Shown here piece by piece: positions 6,897 to 13,675 of a stretch of DNA of 21,213 bases. Origin of the DNA: CAZBWS01 sp964495705 (lineage in GTDB: Bacteria > Pseudomonadota > Gammaproteobacteria > HTCC5015); NCBI GenBank assembly GCA_964495705.1, contig CAZBWS010000044.1:1-21213 (forward strand), read 5' to 3'. Numbering within the stretch: position 1 is the stretch's first letter; every line of letters begins with the position of its first letter. Position numbers and translations under genes: made by a program. Under the pieces are notes generated by a model that was not told the origin of the DNA, did not search any database, and saw only the letters and a list, made by a program, of their open reading frames with translations.

Positions 6897-8312
6897 TTAT
6901 TTACGTGGCTCGCCCAAAAACATGCGGAAAACTTTTTTATGAATCAAGCCATAAGGCGGGTGGAATAACTGAATAGGAAAGCCCTTAGTCAGCTTCAATA
7001 CCGAACGGGCGTTAGACAGCTCCAAAAAACCCTCCTTACCGTGGTATTTACCCATACCCGAAGCACCAATGCCACCAAAGGGAATGTCATGATTAAAGGC
7101 ATGCCAGCCCCAGTCATTAATAGTCACGCCGCCAGAATGGGTGCGTTTAAGTACTTCGGCCTGCTCTTCATCATTATCACCGAAGAAGTATAGGGCTAAA
7201 GGACGATCACCCTTATTTATATAGTCAATAGCATCAGCTAGAGTTTCATAAGTCACTATTGGTAGTATGGGACCAAATAGCTCTTCCTGTAATACGCGCA
7301 TTTCTGCGCTCGTTTTATTCACCACCGTTAAAGGGATGTAACGACCATCCGCTTGCTGTTGACCCAGAACACGTACATCAGCACCTTTTTCTCGGGCATC
7401 TTCGATGACACTTTGCAGACGTTGATACTGACGATCATTCACCACATCCGTTTTATCTAAACCATTTGCATACATGGCACTGTAAGCCTTATCTACATGG
7501 TCAATAAATTCCTCCACCTGACTTGCGTGCAATAAAGCATAGTCTGGAGCAATACAAATCTGCCCTCCATTCGTCGTTTTGCCATGGGCCAACTTACGGG
7601 CTGCATCGGCCAAATTCACCTGACGAGAGACAATTGCAGGGGACTTCCCCCCTAGCTCCAGCGTAACGGGAGTTAAATTTTTCGCCGCCGCCTGCATCAC
7701 CAAACGCCCCACATTGGTAGAGCCGGTGTACACCAAGTGATTCCAAGGCATGCTAGAAAAGTATTGCGCCATATCGACTTCACCACCAACCACCGCGACC
7801 TGACTAGGGCTGAATACACTAGCGATAATCTCGGCTAATAATTGAGTTGTTTCGGGAGTGCTTTCAGACATCTTTATCATCGCTCGATTACCCGCCGCCA
7901 AGGCGGCGGCCAAGGGAGCCACCGCCAAGTAAACTGGGAAGTTCCACGGCACAATAATCCCCACCACGCCCTTCGGCTGATACTGTACAGAAGCACTATT
8001 GCCTTTAAATAGCAGCTCTGTTTTACGCCGCGAGGTTTTCATCCAATCACGCATATGCTTTAAGCTATGATTAATATCCATCACACAGCCCATCACATCA
8101 ATTAACTTACTTTCATTGAGACTGCGGCGCCCAAAGTCTTTATTAATCGCATCAGCAATCGTGTCTTGATTATCCTGCAGCGCCCTTTTCAAAGCCTGCA
8201 ACTGAGCTTGACGCGTCTCGTAGCTAGGATAAGTGTCTTTTAAATACGCCGCCTGCTGGCCTTCAAATGTAGAAAGTAACGCCGCTTCTGTTTCGATCAA
8301 TGGATGTGTCAT
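6897..8312 (-). CDS. coniferyl-aldehyde-dehydrogenase-like NAD(P)-dependent aldehyde dehydrogenase
   Basis: This 471-residue protein is a class 3-type aldehyde dehydrogenase that oxidises an aldehyde to the acid. The features are PWNFP (122-126), general base Glu219 in TLELGGKSP, nucleophile Cys253 in NGGQICIAPDY, EELFGP (343-348) and PFGGIGASGMGKYHG. The C-terminal segment ending in PPYGLIHKKVFRMFLG is typical of the coniferyl aldehyde dehydrogenase (CalB) group, but the substrate cannot be read from sequence, and fatty aldehydes are equally possible. AAGGGGAA precedes the ATG. It has its own candidate promoter and is flanked by cysE and iscR, where Pseudomonas has no gene, so it is probably unrelated to Fe-S assembly. 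Confidence 0.88.
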   Translation of the reverse strand: MTHPLIETEAALLSTFEGQQAAYLKDTYPSYETRQAQLQALKRALQDNQDTIADAINKDFGRRSLNESKLIDVMGCVMDINHSLKHMRDWMKTSRRKTELLFKGNSASVQYQPKGVVGIIVPWNFPVYLAVAPLAAALAAGNRAMIKMSESTPETTQLLAEIIASVFSPSQVAVVGGEVDMAQYFSSMPWNHLVYTGSTNVGRLVMQAAAKNLTPVTLELGGKSPAIVSRQVNLADAARKLAHGKTTNGGQICIAPDYALLHASQVEEFIDHVDKAYSAMYANGLDKTDVVNDRQYQRLQSVIEDAREKGADVRVLGQQQADGRYIPLTVVNKTSAEMRVLQEELFGPILPIVTYETLADAIDYINKGDRPLALYFFGDNDEEQAEVLKRTHSGGVTINDWGWHAFNHDIPFGGIGASGMGKYHGKEGFLELSNARSVLKLTKGFPIQLFHPPYGLIHKKVFRMFLGEPRK

Positions 8313-8333
8313 TGGATTCCCCTTGTATAAGTC

Positions 8334-8363
8334 TATCTAAAGGGATTGAGCGTTGGGGGTCAA
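8334..8363 (-). promoter_or_regulatory. candidate promoter of the aldehyde dehydrogenase gene
   Basis: On the minus strand TTGACC (8358-8363) is followed after 18 bp by TAGATA (8334-8339). The -35 is good (5 of 6) and the -10 is weak. It would give a leader of about 15 bases carrying the AAGGGGAA ribosome binding site. Confidence 0.35.
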
Positions 8364-8402
8364 GTGTGGGGGGGCGACTTTGGTGGGTTTAGGTGCCTAG
8401 GG

Positions 8403-8437
8403 GTATTATGCGGATAGACTACTTATCCGCATAATAC
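8403..8437 (-). terminator. perfect 14-bp inverted repeat after cysE, without a T tract
   Basis: GTATTATGCGGATA (8403-8416) and its exact complement (8424-8437) flank a 7-base loop. The repeat begins five bases after the cysE stop, so it is well placed to end or protect the trmJ-cysE message. The minus strand continues CCCTAGG, so the U run of a classic intrinsic terminator is missing. A protein binding site is an alternative. Confidence 0.45.
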
Positions 8438-8442
8438 GCAGC

Positions 8443-9222
8443 CTAAATCATCGACTCTTCGTCTTTCCTACGCGCATCTTCAATATCATAGGTATTCAAA
8501 CAGGGTATATCCAAGCCCTCGGCCTCACCGAGCTTTTGAATGGCACCGCACATAGCCTCTGAGCGCTCTTCCATTTTATGCACATGATCCAGAATACGGT
8601 TTACCGCCTGGGCAACGGGGTCAGACATGCCCTTGGTAGTACCATAGGCATCAAAGCCCATGGTAGAGGCAATGGCATCGCGGCGTTGCTCTTGTACATC
8701 GTCGGGTTGGCGCACAACACGAGCGGGAATACCAACCACAGTGCAGCCTTCTTCAACCGCTTTTACCACTACCGAATTAGAACCTACGCGGCCCTCCTTG
8801 CCAATTATGATAGGCCCTAGGACTTTTGCCCCTGCGCCAATCACCACCCCGTCTTCCAAAGTCGGGTGACGCTTGCCCTTATTCCAAGACGTGCCGCCTA
8901 AGGTAACTCCATGATACAGCGTCACATCATCACCAATTTCTGCGGTCTCACCAATCACAACACCCATGCCGTGATCGATAAAGAAGCGGTGGCCGATGGT
9001 CGCCCCGGGGTGTATTTCAATACCCGTTGCCCAACGTGACATATGAGAGATGAAGCGTGCTAGCCACTTAGCTCCCTTTTTCCACAGCCAGTGGGAAAAG
9101 CGATGAACCAATACTGCGTGTAGGCCTGGGTAGCAAGTTAATACTTCAAAGCTGTTACGCGCGGCGGGGTCGCGTTCAAATACGCTGGCAATGTCTTCTT
9201 TAATTAAGGCGATAATACTCAT
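8443..9222 (-). CDS. cysE: serine O-acetyltransferase
   Basis: CysE makes O-acetylserine from serine and acetyl-CoA, the committed step to cysteine, which the neighbouring desulfurases consume. The 259-residue protein has the left-handed beta-helix of hexapeptide repeats, the catalytic FIDHGMGVVIGETAEIGDDV segment with His84, and VTLGGTSWNKGKRHP. The N-terminal domain is about 75 residues shorter than in E. coli, as in the short CysE/NifP/EpsC type, while the C-terminal tail is long. The last residue is isoleucine, the residue that docks into cysteine synthase in E. coli CysE. Its ATG overlaps the trmJ stop by four bases (ATGA), so translation is coupled. Confidence 0.94.
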   Translation of the reverse strand: MSIIALIKEDIASVFERDPAARNSFEVLTCYPGLHAVLVHRFSHWLWKKGAKWLARFISHMSRWATGIEIHPGATIGHRFFIDHGMGVVIGETAEIGDDVTLYHGVTLGGTSWNKGKRHPTLEDGVVIGAGAKVLGPIIIGKEGRVGSNSVVVKAVEEGCTVVGIPARVVRQPDDVQEQRRDAIASTMGFDAYGTTKGMSDPVAQAVNRILDHVHKMEERSEAMCGAIQKLGEAEGLDIPCLNTYDIEDARRKDEESMI

Positions 9223-10064
9223 AACTCATCTGTCTCCTCACTCTTCGGAGCGGGCATATGTTTCTCTGTGGCACTTAATGTACCACGCAATATATTCAGT
9301 TCACGCACACTCGGCGCTGCTCTATCGTAAAGGCAGCGCAAGCGGCGCAATATTAATATGGGGTTTGTTTGATTTAAAAACCCCAGGCCCGTTAAAACTT
9401 TTTCCATATGCCCGTAAAAACTTTCCAATTCTTGGAAGTTTGCGCGGCGATCTAGGGAGTGAGAAGGCGGCTCCTTGGCTTCCCCCAGAGTAGCAAAGCG
9501 ACCTGTCGCTTCACCCTCAACGGGCATATCTGCATTCGTCACGCCCTGAGCACGCGCATGAGCTAATGCGGTCATACGCACCTCATAGCTGAGCACCTGC
9601 ACCGCAGCGCCTAGATTTAAAGAACTATAAGTTTCATTGGCAGGGATATGTACTAACAGCTGACAGCAGTCAATTTCTTCATTGGTCATGCCCGAGCGCT
9701 CACGACCAAACACGAGGGCGATTTCGTTGCCCTCCCCTTGCGCTTCTCCGATCACTCGCTCAGCAAATTCACGGGGCTCTACCGACGGCGCTGAAATGGC
9801 CCGCTCGCGAGCCGTTGTCCCCACCACTAAACTGCAATCCGTTAAGGCTTCTTCTAAAGTCTGGCAAATCACCGCATTGGCTAATACATCATCCGCCCCC
9901 GATGCTCGCGTGGTGGCTTCGACACTAGGATAGTTTTTCGGGTCAACCAAGTATAGACGCGTTAACCCCATCGTCTTCATGGCACGTGCCGCTGCGCCGA
10001 TGTTGCCTGGATGGGAAGTATTAATCAGAACGATGCGGATAGGCTTTAACGTAGGAATTGGCAT
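9219..10064 (-). CDS. trmJ: tRNA (cytidine/uridine-2'-O-)-methyltransferase TrmJ
   Basis: TrmJ is a SPOUT-fold, SAM-dependent enzyme that methylates the ribose of tRNA position 32. Motifs are NTSHPGNIGAAARAM (15-29), VFGRERSGM (118-126) and the knot segment IPANETYSSLNLGAAVQ (140-156). The protein has 281 residues against about 246 in E. coli; the extra length lies in the C-terminal region after residue 170. It is first in a two-gene unit with cysE, and the same pair lies upstream of iscR in Pseudomonas. The 84 bases before it, up to the fimV-like stop, hold no promoter I would defend. Confidence 0.92.
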   Translation of the reverse strand: MPIPTLKPIRIVLINTSHPGNIGAAARAMKTMGLTRLYLVDPKNYPSVEATTRASGADDVLANAVICQTLEEALTDCSLVVGTTARERAISAPSVEPREFAERVIGEAQGEGNEIALVFGRERSGMTNEEIDCCQLLVHIPANETYSSLNLGAAVQVLSYEVRMTALAHARAQGVTNADMPVEGEATGRFATLGEAKEPPSHSLDRRANFQELESFYGHMEKVLTGLGFLNQTNPILILRRLRCLYDRAAPSVRELNILRGTLSATEKHMPAPKSEETDEL

Positions 10065-10148
10065 AGCTTATTAATGTTGTTAGGGGCGTCTAAGAATTTT
10101 AACACCCTATTTCATTTGGCTCACATGTTTTACACAAACAATCGACTA

Positions 10149-12611
10149 CTAATCCAATTCATCTAAGATAATCTCTTCAGGGTCTATCAATTCTATGTCC
10201 TCATCAACAACTAGATCATGGGCTTTGTGATAAGCGTCTTCCTCACGATGCAAGGCATCTGCAATGTCACCTTCAAGATCTAAGCCTTCATCCAAATGGA
10301 TGGCATTACTTGCACTTAACTCCAAGTCAATAACATCATCTTCGAATACTTCATCTTCATTTATTTTTGGCGATGACCCAGAAAGATCCAAGTCCATGGC
10401 TGGCGCTGGTGTATTCACAACCCCCTCCTGTACGCGTTCCAGAATTTCTTGTACTTGGTGTTCTTGCGCCTGACTTAACTGAGTAGCACCTTGAAATAAT
10501 TCCTCAGATTGGCGCTGTAATTCATCCAAGTTTCCTGTGCCTAGCAACATTTCTAGGTTCAATATGCGCAGTTCCATGTGACGAGGGAAATCCTGCATCA
10601 ATTTATTCAAAGTTTGTTCGGCCATATCATAAAAACCATAGGATAAATAAACTCGAACCTCGGCTGTTTCACTGGCCAACTCAGCTGCGGCACTCTTTTT
10701 ACGTGACGCTTCTGAGTTGTTAATTTCGGGCACAAAGTCTTTAGCATCGACAGGAGCGCTGAAGTAATCATCCAATACCCGATTAACCATCGCCTGTTGC
10801 TCCGCTGACTTAAAACGGCGCCTGACCTGCTTGGCTAGCATACTACAGCGCTCTTTATTTCCTTGCCTGGCTAATATTTCTAGTTTTAAAAGCCAATTTT
10901 TTAAATCCCACGACTGTGTATAAATCAGTTGATCAACTCTTTTCACGGCCGCCATTAAATCGTCTTCCGCCATAAGCTTTTCTACTTCATTTTGATCAGC
11001 AGTAGAAAATGTAGCAATTCTTTCCTGCATTGCACCCTGACCCAAGATTTCTTCTGGTGGCTCCGCTGGGCCAGGTATTAATGAAGGTAAAATAGGTTTT
11101 TCAATAGGCTCTGGGGAGATCTTAATTCCTCTAATTACGGCAATAATGACAGTTCCCACCACGAAGATTACCACCATCAATAAAGCATAAATAATCCATT
11201 GCCTGAAGGAGTTTTCATTAGCTCTCTTTTTGACAACCGGAGGAACTGGCTTAGCTACTGGCGCCACATCAACAGCTGCTGACTCCTGCTTGGCAGCCTC
11301 GACATAGGCATTAATATTCTTATTTACAGGCACGGGGGCTGCTGCCACAAACAGATCTTCTACCATTGCTGGATGAGGCTCCTCTTCAGCATTAGAAGCA
11401 TCTTCTATGCCTGGCTCTATGACTGGCTCTATGACTGGCTCTATGACTGGCTCTNNNNNNNNNNNNNNNNNNNNNNNNNNNNNNNNNNNNNNNNNNNNNN
11501 NNNNNNNNNNNNNNNNNNNNNNNNNNNNNNNNNNNNNNNNNNNNNNNNNNNNNNCTGGCTCTATGACTGGCTCTATGACTGGCTCTATGACTGGCTCTTC
11601 ATCTTGAGCAGCAAGCAACTCTTGCACAGGGGCTTGTAGCGACACATTCTGGGTTGGCGACATAGGGTGAGGTATACGCAATATCATGCCGGATTTAAGG
11701 CTCGCACCTGACATATCCAGTACATCCGCATTATCGTCAACGATGCGTTGCATATACGCTTTTAACGGCATATCCACACTGCCCCTAAAGTGTTGCGCAA
11801 GTAAAGATAGCTGATCACCATATTGTACTTGGTAATCAATATACTCAGCTTGACCATGCTGCGGCAATACCGCAGGGGCGTCTTCTAGCAGATCCAAGGG
11901 ATCCGGCATGCGGATAACCTGTCCAGGGCTAAGCTGGTCTAAACCTTGAGGAAAGCCGCCCCTATTATGACGCTGGATAGCACGCATATATCGGTGCAAT
12001 GGAACATTCACGCTGCCACGATACTCACTAGCAACCAAAGACAACACATCGCCACGGCGAACATGATGAATACGCTCGCCATTATACGGCTCAAGTATCT
12101 GAAGCTGTTGAACTTGAGTTTTCTCCTGTACGGCAGCCACAATTTTCTTTACTGGTTTTGCTTGCTTTAATAGCGGCAGCCTTGAATCAGCTAAATACTC
12201 ATCAGCCAATTCTACAATCACACTTCGCTGCACTAACGCGCTGCCCTCTGGCCAACGTAGGTCAAACAATAAATGCAGAACGGGGTCGCGCAAACGCTGT
12301 ATGCTTCGCCCTTGTATCTGTAAACCGTCTTTGGTGACAACATGCAAAGCAATGTCATCTAACAGGGCTGAATGGCTCAAGCCACTTTGTAAGTACACAT
12401 CAGCGCTGGCAATACGAACCTGTAACTGGGAAGCTGATATAGGCGTTTTACTGTTTTGTGCTATCTTGAGCGTGAAATGTAGTGGTTGATTAAGGCGCGA
12501 TTTCAGCTCCACCTCCTGTAGGCTTAGCCCCCAAGCTGGCAAGCAGCACGCTCCTATAAGAATGCCTATTAACGCGCTGTAGCGATACCGATAAATCTGC
12601 ACTAGTGCCAT
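10149..12611 (-). CDS. FimV-like LysM membrane protein, interrupted by an assembly gap
   Basis: FimV proteins bind peptidoglycan at the pole or septum through LysM and organise type IV pili and polar signalling. Seen here: a hydrophobic signal segment (about 12-29), a FimV N-terminal domain (VELKSRLNQPLHFTLKI), two LysM-like units (about 181-238 and 259-315), an EPVI tandem-repeat linker, one membrane helix (about 473-493), then a cytoplasmic TPR-like region (YGFYDMAEQTLNKLMQDFP) and a very acidic tail. The open frame extends to a TTG at 12638; I prefer the ATG at 12611, which puts the signal segment near the N-terminus. The 100 Ns at 11455-11554 make the true length unknown. A polar organiser role is inferred from the family. 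Confidence 0.82.
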   Translation of the reverse strand: MALVQIYRYRYSALIGILIGACCLPAWGLSLQEVELKSRLNQPLHFTLKIAQNSKTPISASQLQVRIASADVYLQSGLSHSALLDDIALHVVTKDGLQIQGRSIQRLRDPVLHLLFDLRWPEGSALVQRSVIVELADEYLADSRLPLLKQAKPVKKIVAAVQEKTQVQQLQILEPYNGERIHHVRRGDVLSLVASEYRGSVNVPLHRYMRAIQRHNRGGFPQGLDQLSPGQVIRMPDPLDLLEDAPAVLPQHGQAEYIDYQVQYGDQLSLLAQHFRGSVDMPLKAYMQRIVDDNADVLDMSGASLKSGMILRIPHPMSPTQNVSLQAPVQELLAAQDEEPVIEPVIEPVIEPXXXXXXXXXXXXXXXXXXXXXXXXXXXXXXXXXXEPVIEPVIEPVIEPGIEDASNAEEEPHPAMVEDLFVAAAPVPVNKNINAYVEAAKQESAAVDVAPVAKPVPPVVKKRANENSFRQWIIYALLMVVIFVVGTVIIAVIRGIKISPEPIEKPILPSLIPGPAEPPEEILGQGAMQERIATFSTADQNEVEKLMAEDDLMAAVKRVDQLIYTQSWDLKNWLLKLEILARQGNKERCSMLAKQVRRRFKSAEQQAMVNRVLDDYFSAPVDAKDFVPEINNSEASRKKSAAAELASETAEVRVYLSYGFYDMAEQTLNKLMQDFPRHMELRILNLEMLLGTGNLDELQRQSEELFQGATQLSQAQEHQVQEILERVQEGVVNTPAPAMDLDLSGSSPKINEDEVFEDDVIDLELSASNAIHLDEGLDLEGDIADALHREEDAYHKAHDLVVDEDIELIDPEEIILDELD
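11411..11598 (-). repeat. 12-bp tandem repeat encoding EPVI in the FimV-like linker
   Basis: The plus-strand unit ctggctctatga repeats head to tail on both sides of the N run, with unit starts at 11411, 11423, 11435 and 11447 and then at 11555, 11567 and 11579. The minus strand encodes Glu-Pro-Val-Ile per unit. The copies are essentially identical, which suggests recent expansion by slippage and explains why the assembly broke here. If the N run is full length, there would be about 15 to 16 units. Confidence 0.93.
11455..11554. other. assembly gap of 100 N
   Basis: Exactly 100 undetermined bases lie inside the 12-bp repeat. 100 is a common placeholder length, so the real distance is uncertain. 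Confidence 0.99.
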
Positions 12612-12717
12612 ATCCAACTCTATATTTATTATGATCAAACGTAAGACACTTAGCTATGCGTCCTAATCAGTGCTCATTCTAAGACATTTCACGCCAACAG
12701 GCATGTACTATAGGCAG

Positions 12718-12746
12718 TGGGCAATTTATTACAAATTTGCTAGAAT
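12718..12746 (+). promoter_or_regulatory. candidate suhB promoter
   Basis: TGGGCA (12718-12723) and TAGAAT (12741-12746) are spaced by 17 bp, each close to the sigma70 consensus (4 and 5 of 6). The start would be near 12753, giving a leader of roughly 60 bases before the suhB ATG. Confidence 0.45.
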
Positions 12747-12810
12747 ACAGCTTCGTTCTTTTACAGTCTGTCCACTTTTTAAGTCGCTCTTGCAGCGAAG
12801 GTGTTTTTCT

Positions 12811-13605
12811 ATGGCCATGCATCCCCTATTGACCATCGCTATCCGTGCAGCACGCACTGCTGGCAATACTATCATTCGCAGCTCTGATCAACTCGAACGC
12901 CTGACCGTTGAGCAAAAAACCCTCAACGACTTTGTCTCTGAAGTGGACCGCCTGGCTGAAAAAGACATCATCGAAATCATCCTCAAGGCCTATCCTAATC
13001 ACTCTATTTTAAGTGAAGAAGCGGGAGCAATAGCGGCTAAAGATAAAGAAGGTGAAGACTTTCAGTGGATTATTGACCCCCTCGATGGCACCACCAACTT
13101 TCTACATGGCATGCCTCACTATGCCGTTTCTATTGCCTGCAAGGTAAAAGGACGCTTGGAAATTGCCGTTGTTTACAACCCTGTCACCGATGAATTGTTC
13201 ACTGCTAGCCGTGGCAATGGCGCTAAACTAAATAACACCCGTATCCGTGTATCTGGCCGCCCTGGCCTGGACGGCGCCCTACTGGGTACGGGTATTCCCT
13301 TCTCTCAAGACCGTGACTTTGACGCCTACCTAAATACCATGCGTAAATTCATGGGTCGCCCTGCGGGAATTCGTCGCGCTGGCGCAGCAGCGTTAGACTT
13401 AGCCTATGTCGCCGCTGGACGCTTTGATGGTTTCTGGGAAGAACAACTCAAGCCCTGGGATATGGCGGCTGGCGTTTTATTAGTGCGCGAAGCTGGCGGG
13501 CTGATCGCCGACCTTGATGGCGATAGCGAGTATATGGAAAGTGGTGACGTGGTCTGCGGCACACCCAAGGTATACAAGGAAATGTTACCACTAGTTAAAC
13601 GCTAA
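12811..13605 (+). CDS. suhB: SuhB, inositol-1-monophosphatase family protein
   Basis: SuhB is a Mg-dependent inositol monophosphatase; in E. coli it also joins the rRNA antitermination complex. The metal and catalytic motifs are visible: SEEAG around Glu69/Glu70, WIIDPLDGTTNF (86-97) and KPWDMAAG with Asp217. The 264-residue length fits the family. The frame is open for 47 codons upstream, but the ATG at 12811 has a GAAGGTG ribosome binding site 8 bases before it and gives MAMHPLLTIAIRAAR, as in E. coli; a second ATG at 12817 is also possible. It is the only plus-strand gene in the core region and is divergent from the FimV-like gene. Confidence 0.94.
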   Translation: MAMHPLLTIAIRAARTAGNTIIRSSDQLERLTVEQKTLNDFVSEVDRLAEKDIIEIILKAYPNHSILSEEAGAIAAKDKEGEDFQWIIDPLDGTTNFLHGMPHYAVSIACKVKGRLEIAVVYNPVTDELFTASRGNGAKLNNTRIRVSGRPGLDGALLGTGIPFSQDRDFDAYLNTMRKFMGRPAGIRRAGAAALDLAYVAAGRFDGFWEEQLKPWDMAAGVLLVREAGGLIADLDGDSEYMESGDVVCGTPKVYKEMLPLVKR

Positions 13606-13618
13606 AAGCCTTTTCAGT

Positions 13619-13659
13619 AGCCATAAAAAAGCCCCGCACTGCGGGGCTTTTTTATGGCT
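13619..13659. terminator. bidirectional intrinsic terminator between suhB and secDF
   Basis: A perfect 19-bp inverted repeat (13619-13637 with 13641-13659) surrounds a 3-base loop. The core is GCCCCGC/GCGGGGC, flanked by A6 on the left and T6 on the right, so it works as an intrinsic terminator in both directions. It serves the convergent suhB and secDF transcripts. Confidence 0.93.
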
Positions 13660-13675
13660 AACTCATGACTAACCC

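Noticed and set aside
11373..11639. Plus-strand open frames with WLYD or GSMT repeats across the N gap.
   Set aside because: They are shadow frames of the EPVI repeat of the FimV-like gene on the other strand.
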